Assembly (NCBI GenBank): GCA_964346395.1
Contig: CAYFUT010000032.1
Location: 1 to 27,912 of the forward strand
Length of the DNA stretch: 27,912 bases
Reading direction: 5' to 3'
Origin: CAYFUT01 sp964346395
GTDB taxonomy: Bacteria; Bacillota; Halanaerobiia; Halobacteroidales; Halobacteroidaceae
Positions 14,036 to 22,698 of the stretch are shown piece after piece. The notes beneath the pieces are model-generated. The model was not told the origin of the DNA. It worked only from the letters and a program-made list of their open reading frames with translations, and searched no databases. A program made the translations under genes and the position numbers. The number at the start of each line of letters is the position of its first letter. The stretch's first letter is position 1.

Positions 14036-14992
14036 ATGTCATTTACAAAGGAAGTGAAAACTGAGGTAGTACGTAAAGATAATTCTAATCGCTGCTGCCA
14101 TTTGGCTGAATTAGCAGTCCTAGTAAAGGTAGAGGGCAGCTTAGAAATTATTAATCAACAGTTAGCTTTAAAATTAGTCAGCCAGCAGGCAGTTGTAGCC
14201 CGTAAATTATATGCTCTTCTCCAGGAGCGGTTTGATTTTATCACAGAAATCAGAGTACGGAAAAAGATGTATTTAGATCAGGGAAATTATTACATTATTA
14301 ACGTACCACCTCAGGAAGGGATTAAAGAATTGCTGTTAGACTGCGGTTTAATAGATAATTCTTTTGGGTTAAAATATAAAATTAAAGAGGAGTTTAGAAA
14401 ACAATCCTGCTGCAAGAAGTCTTATCTACGGGGGTTATTTTTAGCTACGGGTTCGATTACTGATCCGGAAAAAGAGTATCACTTAGAATTTAGAATCAAT
14501 CAACAAAATTATGCCGAGGAGTTAAAGAAGTTATTTTCCGAATTCGGTATTGATATTAAACTGAGATATCATAATGGTAATTATCAGTTATATTTAAAAA
14601 ATGGCGATGATATTATTACAGTATTAAATATAATAGGGGCTCATTCTGCTCTGCTGCAGTATGAAAATACCCGCGTTCATAAAGAAGTCCGCAATCGGGT
14701 TAATCGGCTGGTCAACTGCGAAACAGCTAATTTAAATAAAACTTTAGAAGCAGCGCGCAAACAGTTAGAAATGATAGAATTAATTGCTGAAGTAAAGGGG
14801 CTGGATGATTTATCACCTAGTCTACAGGAAATAGCTCATCTGCGGCGGGAAAATCCTTATGCTAGCCTGCGGGAATTAGGGGATATGATTGATTTATCTA
14901 AATCAGGAGTTAATCACCGGTTCCGACGGTTGAAGAAAAAAGCCGAGGCTGTACAAAAACAGCTTTCTACTGATTCTTCTGCTTATAATTAA
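14036..14992 (+). CDS. whiA: WhiA DNA-binding protein
   Basis: WhiA-family protein: an N-terminal domain related to LAGLIDADG homing endonucleases but without nuclease activity, plus a C-terminal helix-turn-helix. It controls sporulation in actinomycetes and influences division and chromosome segregation in Firmicutes. Visible: N-terminal MSFTKEVKTEV and CCHLAELAVLVKVEGSLEI, central CCKKSYLRGLFLATGSITDPEK, and C-terminal NPYASLRELGDMIDLSKSGV, HRFRRLKKKAE (about residues 270-305). The 318-residue length is normal. SD GAAGGTGG at 14023-14030. In Bacillus crh follows; here the next gene is cggR. Confidence 0.93.
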   Translation: MSFTKEVKTEVVRKDNSNRCCHLAELAVLVKVEGSLEIINQQLALKLVSQQAVVARKLYALLQERFDFITEIRVRKKMYLDQGNYYIINVPPQEGIKELLLDCGLIDNSFGLKYKIKEEFRKQSCCKKSYLRGLFLATGSITDPEKEYHLEFRINQQNYAEELKKLFSEFGIDIKLRYHNGNYQLYLKNGDDIITVLNIIGAHSALLQYENTRVHKEVRNRVNRLVNCETANLNKTLEAARKQLEMIELIAEVKGLDDLSPSLQEIAHLRRENPYASLRELGDMIDLSKSGVNHRFRRLKKKAEAVQKQLSTDSSAYN

Positions 14993-15011
14993 AAAAATGA
15001 ATAAAAAGGGC

Positions 15012-15041
15012 TTGAAATTAACACCCTAATTGTAGTATAAT
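15012..15041 (+). promoter_or_regulatory. Sigma-A promoter of the cggR-glycolysis operon
   Basis: TTGAAA (15012-15017), an 18-base spacer and a perfect TATAAT (15036-15041). Transcription would start near 15048, about 90 bases before cggR. Confidence 0.7.
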
Positions 15042-15082
15042 AGGAAACGGCAAGGTAAAGAGGAATATTTTTTTAATAACAC

Positions 15083-15119
15083 CGGGACGATTTCGAATTA
15101 ACGGGATGAATATATCCCG
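15083..15119 (+). promoter_or_regulatory. Candidate CggR operator
   Basis: CGGGAC (15083-15088) and CGGGAT (15102-15107) are direct repeats 19 bases apart, close to the Bacillus CggR site (two CGGGAC half-sites about 20 bases apart). A third, inverted copy ATCCCG (15114-15119) makes a palindrome with the second. The site lies downstream of the promoter, the position used for roadblock repression in Bacillus. Confidence 0.6.
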
Positions 15120-15139
15120 ATGCAGATGAGGGATAACAT

Positions 15140-16156
15140 ATGGTAGATTATTTTAAACTACAACAGAAAATTGCTCCCGAAGTAGTTGAAGTAATGGAAC
15201 GAAGGTATGCTATTTTGAAAGCTACTCATCGGTTTCAGCCGATTGGACGGAGATCGTTAGCCAAGAAATTGAAATTAAGCGAACGTACTATTCGGAAGGA
15301 TTTAGATTTTTTAAACCAGAACAATTTGGTTATAATTACCAATGCTGGGACTCAGATTACTGACCAGGGAAGAAGAATTTTATCCCGCTTAGATGGGTAT
15401 ATTAAAGAAGTGAAGGGTACTAAACAGTTGGAAGAACAGCTAGAGTCTTTATTGGAAGTAGAGGTTCATGTTGTCCCCGAGGGCTTAACCCATGGTCAAT
15501 CTAAGGAAGAATTAGGAAGGTTCTCTGCTGAATTTTTAAAGCAGTTAGTTACACCAGAGAATGTAATTGCAGTTACCGGAGGTACTACTCTTGCTACTGT
15601 GGCTCGAATAATGGAACCGTTAAAAAATCCGTTAGATATCAAAGTGGTTCCTGGTCGGGGCGGGCTAGGAGAAAAAGTAGAAATTCAAGCTAATACAATT
15701 GCAGCCAAAATTGCTAATAAACTCGGCGGCGAGTATAATCTTTTACATATTCCTGATAATTTACAAGAAGATACGATTACTACCTTGATTGAGGAACCGT
15801 CAATTAAGGAAATTCTTGATTTAGCCAAACAGGCCGATATATTAGTCCACGGAGTAGGAACTGCTGAAGTAATGGCTAAACGGAGGAAATTACCGCCGGA
15901 AACAATCACAACCATAAATCAACTAGGAGCTGTGGGAGAAAGTTTTGGTTATTATTTCAATCAGCAGGGGGAAATAGTACATTCCACTCCGAGTGTAGGC
16001 TTGAAATTAACCGATTTAGATGGAATTGAGAAGGTAATTGCAATTGCTGGTGGTGAACATAAAGCAGAAGCAATTTTAGCTGCTGTTTCCAGTGATTATC
16101 AAGATATACTGATTACTGATGAAAAGGCAGCGCAGGCAATGTTGAACTTAAGTTAA
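15140..16156 (+). CDS. cggR: Central glycolytic genes repressor CggR
   Basis: SorC/DeoR-type regulator that represses the gapA operon and releases DNA on binding fructose-1,6-bisphosphate. The 338-residue length matches Bacillus CggR. A winged helix-turn-helix lies at about residues 36-62 (IGRRSLAKKLKLSERTIRKD). The effector domain from about 90 on is sugar-phosphate-isomerase-like, with VIAVTGGTTLATVA, HGVGTAEVMAKRR and a C-terminal AIAGGEHKAEAI segment. It stands directly before gapA, as in Bacillus. ATG 15140 has SD GAGGGAT. Confidence 0.92.
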   Translation: MVDYFKLQQKIAPEVVEVMERRYAILKATHRFQPIGRRSLAKKLKLSERTIRKDLDFLNQNNLVIITNAGTQITDQGRRILSRLDGYIKEVKGTKQLEEQLESLLEVEVHVVPEGLTHGQSKEELGRFSAEFLKQLVTPENVIAVTGGTTLATVARIMEPLKNPLDIKVVPGRGGLGEKVEIQANTIAAKIANKLGGEYNLLHIPDNLQEDTITTLIEEPSIKEILDLAKQADILVHGVGTAEVMAKRRKLPPETITTINQLGAVGESFGYYFNQQGEIVHSTPSVGLKLTDLDGIEKVIAIAGGEHKAEAILAAVSSDYQDILITDEKAAQAMLNLS

Positions 16157-16200
16157 GTGTTTAAACCCAACTATCAATAAAATTCAAGGGGGAATTTACA

Positions 16201-17208
16201 ATGGCAAAAGTAGCAATTAATGGTTTTGGTCGTATTGGACGGGGCGCAATGAGATTAATTGAACAGAGAGGGGAAGATGAATTAGAAGTAGTGGCCATCA
16301 ATGATCTGGCTGATGTTGATAATTTAGCTTATTTATTCAAGTATGATTCTGTGCACGGACAGTTTGATGGAACAGTAGATATTAATAATGGGAACTTAGT
16401 AATTAACGGAACAGAAATTGATACCACTTCAGTTAAAGATCCTACTGAGTTACCTTGGGATGAGCATGATGTTGATTTAGTAATTGAAGCAACAGGTGTC
16501 TTCCGCTATCGAGAACAGTTAGAACAGCATTTAGAAGCAGGAGCAGACAAAGTGCTGCTGACAGTACCTGCTAAAGATGAAATTGATCAGGAAATTGTTC
16601 TGGGAGCAAATGGAGATGAGCTATCTGCTGATGATAAGATAGTTTCTAATGCTTCCTGTACAACTAACTGTTTAGCTCCCTTAGCTAAGGCGCTAAATGA
16701 TGAGTTTGGACTGGAGAAAGGTTTAATTACTACTGTACACGGATATACTGCTAGTCAGTCTGTTCTAGATGCTCCAGCAAGCAAGACTCGCCGCGGTAGA
16801 ACTGCTGCCGAAAATATTATTCCGACTACTACTGGTTCTGCAGTGGCAACTACTAGAGTATTACCTGAACTGGAAGGAAAGCTAGACGGTATGGCTCTGC
16901 GAGTACCAGTGCCTAATGGATCTTGTGTAGACGGAGTCTTTACTCTAGAAGAAGATGTAACTAAAGAAGAAGTCAATCAGATGTTCAAAGAAAAAGCTGA
17001 AGGAGAAATGGAAGGTATTTTAGGATATACGGAAGAGCCGCTTGTATCGCGTGATGTAATGGGACAGTTTGAATCTTCTAAGATTGATGCTGATTCTACT
17101 ATGCAGATTGCTGATAATATGGTAAAGATTATTTCCTGGTATGACAATGAGCTAAGTTATACTCACCGAGTACTTGACTTAGCACTAAAAATGGTGAATA
17201 TGGGATAA
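16201..17208 (+). CDS. gapA: Glyceraldehyde-3-phosphate dehydrogenase (type I)
   Basis: Oxidises glyceraldehyde-3-phosphate to 1,3-bisphosphoglycerate with NAD+. The N-terminal Rossmann motif is INGFGRIGR (residues 6-14). Catalytic C153 lies in SNASCTTNC, the catalytic His in TTVHGYT, and the phosphate-binding segment is around RRGRTAAENIIPTTTG. N34-D35 after the second beta strand suggests NAD rather than NADP preference. 335 residues. The sequence is very acidic for this enzyme, in keeping with a salt-in halophile. SD AAGGGGG; 44 bases behind cggR, so in its operon. Confidence 0.96.
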   Translation: MAKVAINGFGRIGRGAMRLIEQRGEDELEVVAINDLADVDNLAYLFKYDSVHGQFDGTVDINNGNLVINGTEIDTTSVKDPTELPWDEHDVDLVIEATGVFRYREQLEQHLEAGADKVLLTVPAKDEIDQEIVLGANGDELSADDKIVSNASCTTNCLAPLAKALNDEFGLEKGLITTVHGYTASQSVLDAPASKTRRGRTAAENIIPTTTGSAVATTRVLPELEGKLDGMALRVPVPNGSCVDGVFTLEEDVTKEEVNQMFKEKAEGEMEGILGYTEEPLVSRDVMGQFESSKIDADSTMQIADNMVKIISWYDNELSYTHRVLDLALKMVNMG

Positions 17209-17221
17209 CTTAAGAAATAAA

Positions 17222-17258
17222 AAAGTTCAGGGGCCAACTGTTACCGCCCCTGAACTTT
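17222..17258. terminator. Strong hairpin between gapA and pgk
   Basis: AAAGTTCAGGGGC (17222-17234) and GCCCCTGAACTTT (17246-17258) form a perfect 13-bp stem with an 11-base loop. The 3' side is only weakly T-rich (TTTCTTCG). It could be a leaky terminator or an mRNA-stabilising or processing structure that sets gapA apart from the genes behind it. Confidence 0.6.
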
Positions 17259-17292
17259 CTTCGTATGAATAAAAATTACCGGAGGTGGAATA

Positions 17293-18480
17293 ATGAAGAA
17301 AAAGATTTTAAAGGATGCAGATGTAAACGGGAAGAAGGTATTGGTGCGGGTTGACTTTAATGTTCCGGTAGATGATGATGGGAATGTGACTGATGATACG
17401 CGAATAGAAGCTGCTCTGCCGACAATTAATTATTTAATTGATGAAGATGCAAAGGTAATTTTGATGGCTCACTTCGGACGGCCAGGTGGGGAAGTACAAG
17501 AAGACTTACGGTTAGATCCGGTAGCAGATGCTTTAGCTAATAAGTTGGGTAAAACAGTAACTAAGACTGATGATACAGTAGGTACAGAAGCTCAGGAAGC
17601 AATTTCTAAGATGGAGCAGGGCGATGTAGTTCTATTAGAAAATACTCGGTTCAATCCGGGGGAAAAAGCTAATGAGCCTGAATTTGCTAAAAAATTAGCC
17701 GACTTAGCTGATGTATATGTTAATGATGCTTTTGGTGCTTGTCACCGAGCTCATGCTTCCACTGCTGGGGTCTGCGAGCAGATTGATCAAGCAGTAGCTG
17801 GTTTCCTAGTTCAGAATGAGCTGGAAACAATGAAGGGAGCAGTGGAAAATCCTGATCAGCCGTACGTAGCAATTATAGGCGGCGCTAAGATTTCAGATAA
17901 GATGGGTACGGTCAAGACGCTAATGACAAAATCTAAAAATATCCTCATCGGCGGCGGAATGGCCAATACATTCATTAAAGCTAAAGGATATGAAACGGGC
18001 GATTCTCTGATTGAGGAAGATCAGGTTGAGGTAGCTAAAGATTTAATGGAGCGAGCCAAAGAAGAAGGGGTTAATCTGATGCTGCCGCTGGATGTAGTAG
18101 TGGCGGATGATTTTGCTCCCGATGCTGAACATAAGGCAGTAGATATTGATAGTATTGAAGCCGGTTGGCAGGCTCTAGATATCGGGCCTAAGACTGTAGA
18201 GCAGTATGCTGATATCCTGAAGGATGCAAAGACTGTTACCTGGAATGGGCCGTTAGGAGTATTTGAGATGGATGCCTTTGCTAAAGGTACTAATGAGATT
18301 GCTAAGGTATTAGCTGGTTTAGATGCGACTACTATTATCGGCGGAGGAGAATCCGCAGCGGCAATTAAGAAGGCCGGTTTGGAAAATGATGTAACGCATA
18401 TTTCAACGGGCGGAGGAGCATCCTTAAGAGTGATTCAAGGGAAGTCTTTGCCTGCAGTAGAAGCACTGCACAATAAGTAA
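17293..18480 (+). CDS. pgk: Phosphoglycerate kinase
   Basis: Transfers phosphate from 1,3-bisphosphoglycerate to ADP. Signature RVDFNVPVDDDGN near residue 20, LMAHFGRP, NTRFNPGE, the hinge region GGAKISDKMG, GGGMANTFIKA, and the nucleotide-binding GGGESAAAIKKAG close to the C-terminus. 395 residues, normal bacterial length, complete. Strongly acidic composition. SD GGAGGTGG before ATG 17293. A scaffold gap follows 34 bases after the stop, so direct linkage with tpiA is not proven by this sequence. Confidence 0.96.
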   Translation: MKKKILKDADVNGKKVLVRVDFNVPVDDDGNVTDDTRIEAALPTINYLIDEDAKVILMAHFGRPGGEVQEDLRLDPVADALANKLGKTVTKTDDTVGTEAQEAISKMEQGDVVLLENTRFNPGEKANEPEFAKKLADLADVYVNDAFGACHRAHASTAGVCEQIDQAVAGFLVQNELETMKGAVENPDQPYVAIIGGAKISDKMGTVKTLMTKSKNILIGGGMANTFIKAKGYETGDSLIEEDQVEVAKDLMERAKEEGVNLMLPLDVVVADDFAPDAEHKAVDIDSIEAGWQALDIGPKTVEQYADILKDAKTVTWNGPLGVFEMDAFAKGTNEIAKVLAGLDATTIIGGGESAAAIKKAGLENDVTHISTGGGASLRVIQGKSLPAVEALHNK

Positions 18481-18514
18481 TCGCCCAAGCAACTTGTATT
18501 AAACTGCAATAAAA

Positions 18515-18614
18515 NNNNNNNNNNNNNNNNNNNNNNNNNNNNNNNNNNNNNNNNNNNNNNNNNNNNNNNNNNNNNNNNNNNNNNNNNNNNNNNNNNNNNN
18601 NNNNNNNNNNNNNN
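18515..18614. other. Scaffold gap (100 N)
   Basis: Exactly 100 N between pgk and tpiA; true size unknown, could hide a small gene or repeat. Confidence 0.98.
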
Positions 18615-18619
18615 TGGGA

Positions 18620-18667
18620 TGTTTTCCTTTAAGGAAAACACTACCAGGCTGATTTTTAGCCTGGTAG
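18620..18667. repeat. Two adjacent inverted repeats at right edge of gap 2
   Basis: First, TGTTTTCCTT (18620-18629) with AAGGAAAACA (18631-18640). Then CTACCAGGCT (18641-18650) with AGCCTGGTAG (18658-18667), a 10-bp stem with a 7-base loop. A weak T run (18676-18680) follows after nine bases. Possibly a terminator of whatever precedes it in the gap, or part of a repeat. Confidence 0.55.
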
Positions 18668-18723
18668 GGAACATATTTTTAACTTGACCAATTGAACTCA
18701 ACAAATCACCGGAGGTGACATTC

Positions 18724-19479
18724 ATGAGAACTCCATTTATGTGTGCTAATTGGAAAATGCATAAAGATGTAGATGAAGCACTGGACATGGTAAAGGAATT
18801 TAAAGAACTAGTAGCTGATGTAGAAGATGTAGAAGTAGGAATTTGTGCGCCAGCAGTTGACTTATATCCGTTAAATGAGGAACTAAAAGATACAGATATT
18901 AAATTAGGATCCGAAAACATGTATTATAAAGAAGAAGGAGCTTACACTGGCGAATTATCGCCCGCTATGATCAAATCAGTTGGCTGTGAATATGCAGTAA
19001 TCGGCCACTCAGAAAGAAGAGAAATTTTTGGCGAAGATGACCAACTGCTTAATTTGAAATTAAAGACTGCCTTTGAACATGATATTAAGCCGATTCTCTG
19101 TATCGGAGAAAAGCTAGAAGAACGAGAAGCCGATAAGCATTTTGCCCGGGTTAAGTTTCAATTAGAAGCTGATCTATCTGGTATTGAAGCAGACGACGTT
19201 AAGGATATGGTAGTTGCTTACGAACCATTATGGGCAATCGGTACTGGCGAATCAGCTACTCCTGAACAAGCAGAAGAAATAATTAAGTTCATCCGGGAGC
19301 AGATTGCAGAAATGTATGATGAAGCAACAGCAGAAGCAGTTCGAATTCAGTATGGCGGCAGTGTTAAGCCGTGGAATGTAGAAGAAATTATGGATCAACC
19401 TAATATTGATGGTGCGCTAGTAGGAAGTGCTAGTCTAGAAGCTGAATCGTTCTCCAAGATTGCTAAATTCAAAGAGTAA
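18724..19479 (+). CDS. tpiA: Triosephosphate isomerase
   Basis: Interconverts dihydroxyacetone phosphate and glyceraldehyde-3-phosphate. Catalytic residues are all present: K11 (ANWKM), H95 (VIGHSERR) and E167 (AYEPLWAIGTG), with the phosphate-binding YGGSV near residue 212. 251 residues from ATG 18724, the usual length. The upstream GTG at 18715 overlaps SD GGAGGTG and is rejected. Follows gap 2 and precedes gpmI by 18 bases. Confidence 0.96.
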   Translation: MRTPFMCANWKMHKDVDEALDMVKEFKELVADVEDVEVGICAPAVDLYPLNEELKDTDIKLGSENMYYKEEGAYTGELSPAMIKSVGCEYAVIGHSERREIFGEDDQLLNLKLKTAFEHDIKPILCIGEKLEEREADKHFARVKFQLEADLSGIEADDVKDMVVAYEPLWAIGTGESATPEQAEEIIKFIREQIAEMYDEATAEAVRIQYGGSVKPWNVEEIMDQPNIDGALVGSASLEAESFSKIAKFKE

Positions 19480-19497
19480 CTAAAAGAGGTGGTAATG

Positions 19498-21048
19498 ATG
19501 GGTGTACCTAAACCATTAGCATTAATTATTCTCGACGGCTGGGGATGTAATCAACGCGAGGAAATGAACGGAGTAAAAGCAGCAGACACTCCTAACTTTG
19601 ATCAACTATGGGGAAATTATCCAAATACAACTATTCAGGCAGCAGAAAAAGCAGTAGGACTGCCGGACGGACAGATGGGTAATTCAGAAGTAGGCCATAT
19701 GAATTTGGGAGCCGGCCGTATTGTTTATCAGGCCTTTACCCGTATTAATATGGCAGTAAAAAATGATGAGCTGCTTGGTAATGAAGCTTTAGCGGGAGCA
19801 GTGGAAGAAGTAAAGGCCAATGATTCAGCTCTTCATTTAGTAGGTCTGCTTTCTGACGGGGGTGTACATAGCCACAATACTCATCTTTACGGTTTATTAG
19901 AGATGGCTAAAGAAGCCGGTTTAGATGAGGTTTATGTTCATGCGATTTTGGACGGCCGGGATACACCGCCGCAGAGTGCTGAAAAGTATGTAGCAGAACT
20001 GGAAGAAAAAATGGAAGAGATAGGTATTGGAGAGATTGCAACTATCGGCGGCCGCTATTATTATATGGACCGCGATAATAATTGGGAACGAACTGAAAAA
20101 GCCTATAATGCAATGCGGTTTGGCGAAGGAAAAACAGCGCAAACTGCTCTGGAAGCAGTTAAAAATTCTTATGCTGAGGACTTAACTGATGAATTTGTGC
20201 TGCCGACTGTAATTAAAAATGAAGCAGGAGAGCCTGTGGGCAGCGCTGAAGCAGGCGATGCAGTAATCTTCTTTAATTTCCGGGCGGATAGAGCTCGTCA
20301 GTTAACCCGAGCGTTGAATGATGTAAAGTTAAAAGGATTTGAACGTAAGGACGGAGACCCGGATCTACATGTAGTCTGCATGACTGAGTATGATGAAACT
20401 ATTGATGCGCCGGTTGCTTTCCCGCCGATGACGATCGAAAATAAATTTGGAGAAGTGTTGGCCCGGAATGGGCTGCGGCAGTTGAGAACAGCAGAGACAG
20501 AAAAGTATGCACACGTTACTTTCTTCTTCAACGGCGGAGTTGAAGAGCCGAATGAAGGTGAAGATAGAGAATTAATTCCTTCTCCGGATGTAGCTACTTA
20601 TGAATTAAAACCGGAAATGAGTGCTTATAAAGTCAAGGATAATCTGCTGAAAAAGATGGAAGAGACTGATTATGATGTAATTGTCTTAAACTTTGCTAAT
20701 CCGGACATGGTAGGCCATACCGGTGATTTTGAAGCGGTAATTGAGGCCATTGAAGCAGTAGATGACTGCTTAGGTGAAGTAGTAGAGGCCATTAAAGAAA
20801 AAGGTGGAGCAGCATTTGTAACAGCTGACCACGGCAATGGTGAGCAGATGGAAGACTATGAAACTGGAGAGCCGTTTACTGCTCATACTATTAATCCAGT
20901 GCCGTTTATTTATGTTAATGATGCTGATAAGCAGGCCAAATTACTGCCGGAAGAAGAAGGTAAATTGTCTGATGTGGCGCCTACTATGTTAAACCTGCTG
21001 GAAATTGAAATTCCGGAAGAAATGACGGGTCAACAACTATTTAAATAA
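19498..21048 (+). CDS. gpmI: 2,3-bisphosphoglycerate-independent phosphoglycerate mutase
   Basis: Manganese-dependent interconversion of 3- and 2-phosphoglycerate through a phosphoserine. Metal ligand D13 in LIILDGWG, phosphorylated S63 in GQMGNSEVGHMN, substrate-site HAILDGRDTPP, NFRADRARQL, and the C-terminal metal sites NFANPDMVGHTGD and TADHGNGE. 516 residues from ATG 19498. That start is preferred because SD AGAGGTGG is too close to ATG 19495 and contains GTG 19489. Part of the tpiA-gpmI-eno run. Confidence 0.95.
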   Translation: MGVPKPLALIILDGWGCNQREEMNGVKAADTPNFDQLWGNYPNTTIQAAEKAVGLPDGQMGNSEVGHMNLGAGRIVYQAFTRINMAVKNDELLGNEALAGAVEEVKANDSALHLVGLLSDGGVHSHNTHLYGLLEMAKEAGLDEVYVHAILDGRDTPPQSAEKYVAELEEKMEEIGIGEIATIGGRYYYMDRDNNWERTEKAYNAMRFGEGKTAQTALEAVKNSYAEDLTDEFVLPTVIKNEAGEPVGSAEAGDAVIFFNFRADRARQLTRALNDVKLKGFERKDGDPDLHVVCMTEYDETIDAPVAFPPMTIENKFGEVLARNGLRQLRTAETEKYAHVTFFFNGGVEEPNEGEDRELIPSPDVATYELKPEMSAYKVKDNLLKKMEETDYDVIVLNFANPDMVGHTGDFEAVIEAIEAVDDCLGEVVEAIKEKGGAAFVTADHGNGEQMEDYETGEPFTAHTINPVPFIYVNDADKQAKLLPEEEGKLSDVAPTMLNLLEIEIPEEMTGQQLFK

Positions 21049-21069
21049 TAAATTCAAGGGGGCATAAAT

Positions 21070-22353
21070 ATGTTAGAAATTGTTGATGTTAACGCTAGAG
21101 AGATTCTTGATTCGAGAGGTAATCCGACAGTGGAAGTTGATGTTCATTTAGCGGGCGGAGCTTTGGGTAGAGCTGCTGTTCCTTCGGGAGCTTCTACTGG
21201 AGAGAATGAAGCTTTAGAAATGCGGGATGGAGAAGACCGCTATAGTGGTAAGGGAGTCCAGGAAGCAGTTAATAATGTGAATGAAACAATTGCGCCGGAA
21301 TTAATCGGCCGCGATGCTCGTGATCAGGTAGAAATTGATGAGTTGATGATTGAATTAGACGGTACACCGCTGAAAGAAAATTTAGGTGCCAATGCTATTT
21401 TGGGTGTTTCCCTAGCTGTAGCTAAAGCTGCTGCTATTCAGTTGGGACTACCTTTATATCGTTATTTAGGCGGCAGCAATGCTAAAGAACTGCCGGTACC
21501 AATGATGAATATTCTAAACGGTGGTGAACACGCTGATTCTGCTGTAGATATCCAGGAATTTATGGTTATGCCGGTTGGATTCGATAGTTACAGCCGGGGA
21601 CTACAAGCTGGTTCGGAAATTTTCCATGCTCTGCAGGATATTCTTGCTGAACAAGGCGACGTTACAGCAGTTGGTAATGAGGGTGGATTTGCTCCGCGGC
21701 AGTTAGACGGAACTGAAGAAGCACTAGATATAATTTTAGAAGCAATTAAAAAAGCTGGTTATGAACCAGGAACAGATATTAAATTAGCTCTTGATGCCGC
21801 TGCTAGTGAATTAGTTGATGAAGACGGCAATTATAACTTCAAGCGAGAAGGAGCCGTCCGCACTAGTGAAGAAATGGTTGATTTTTATGAAGACTTAGTT
21901 AATGAATACCCAATTATCTCCATTGAAGACGGTCTAGGAGAAGATGACTGGGACGGTTGGGTTAAATTAACAGAACGTTTAGGCGATGAAATTCAGATTG
22001 TTGGTGACGACTTATATGTAACTAACACTGAATTTTTAGCTAAAGGAATTGAAATGAGAGCAAGCAATTCAATTTTAATTAAGTTTAATCAAATTGGAAC
22101 TATTACTGAAACTTTAGATGCCATTGAAATGGCTAAGCGTAATAACATGACAGCAGTAGTTTCTCACCGTTCAGGAGAAACTGAAGATGATACTATTGCT
22201 GACCTGGTAGTCGCTACGAATGCCGGTCAGATTAAAACTGGTTCTGCTTCCCGTTCCGACCGCATGGCGAAGTACAATCAGCTGCTGCGAATTGAAGAAA
22301 AATTGGATGAAGTTGGAGAGTACAACGGAAAAGACAATTTCTACAACTTATAA
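21070..22353 (+). CDS. eno: Enolase
   Basis: Converts 2-phosphoglycerate to phosphoenolpyruvate; Mg2+-dependent. Signature segments: ILDSRGNPTVEVDV at the N-terminus, PSGASTGENEALE, NILNGGEHADS, SIEDGLGEDDW, the LIKFNQIGT enolase signature (around residue 335) and SHRSGETEDD. 427 residues, complete. SD AAGGGGGC lies before ATG 21070, 21 bases after gpmI. Last gene of the glycolytic operon; a strong hairpin follows. Confidence 0.97.
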   Translation: MLEIVDVNAREILDSRGNPTVEVDVHLAGGALGRAAVPSGASTGENEALEMRDGEDRYSGKGVQEAVNNVNETIAPELIGRDARDQVEIDELMIELDGTPLKENLGANAILGVSLAVAKAAAIQLGLPLYRYLGGSNAKELPVPMMNILNGGEHADSAVDIQEFMVMPVGFDSYSRGLQAGSEIFHALQDILAEQGDVTAVGNEGGFAPRQLDGTEEALDIILEAIKKAGYEPGTDIKLALDAAASELVDEDGNYNFKREGAVRTSEEMVDFYEDLVNEYPIISIEDGLGEDDWDGWVKLTERLGDEIQIVGDDLYVTNTEFLAKGIEMRASNSILIKFNQIGTITETLDAIEMAKRNNMTAVVSHRSGETEDDTIADLVVATNAGQIKTGSASRSDRMAKYNQLLRIEEKLDEVGEYNGKDNFYNL

Positions 22354-22366
22354 ATATAAGCTGATA

Positions 22367-22404
22367 AACAAGAGTGCAGATGTTTAAATATCTGCACTCT
22401 TGTT
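22367..22404 (+). terminator. Hairpin terminator after eno
   Basis: AACAAGAGTGCAGAT (22367-22381) and ATCTGCACTCTTGTT (22390-22404) form a perfect 15-bp stem with an 8-base loop, 13 bases after the stop. The T tract is short (TTGTTCTATT) but the stem is strong. Confidence 0.75.
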
Positions 22405-22620
22405 CTATTAAATAGACTATCTTTTTAAATTAACTTTAATTTCCCTTGAATTGTAATTTTCGGTATACTTTTATTCTTTTCGAAACCGGAAAATATATCA
22501 GTAATATGTAGTATTTAATCTACACTAACACAAGAAATGTATATTTAAAACTATAGATTATTAATTTATGAATTATTACTAGATTATTAAATTAATTTAG
22601 TAAAGAAATAAATTAGGCTT

Positions 22621-22655
22621 AACAACCCTTGGTTTTCAGGGGTTGTTATTTTTTT
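22621..22655 (+). terminator. Intrinsic terminator with no gene in front of it
   Basis: AACAACCCTTG (22621-22631) pairs with CAGGGGTTGTT (22637-22647), one T-G wobble, 5-base loop, followed by ATTTTTTTT. A textbook terminator about 215 bases beyond the eno hairpin, so it probably ends an unannotated small RNA or eno read-through. Confidence 0.85.
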
Positions 22656-22698
22656 TGGATAGTTTAAGCCGGTTTGGTATGAAACTTGCAACATATAT

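Noticed and set aside
18435..18920. Minus-strand ORF of 161 codons across gap 2
   Set aside because: It runs through N bases and antisense to pgk and tpiA; low-complexity Ser/Thr content is typical of antisense frames.
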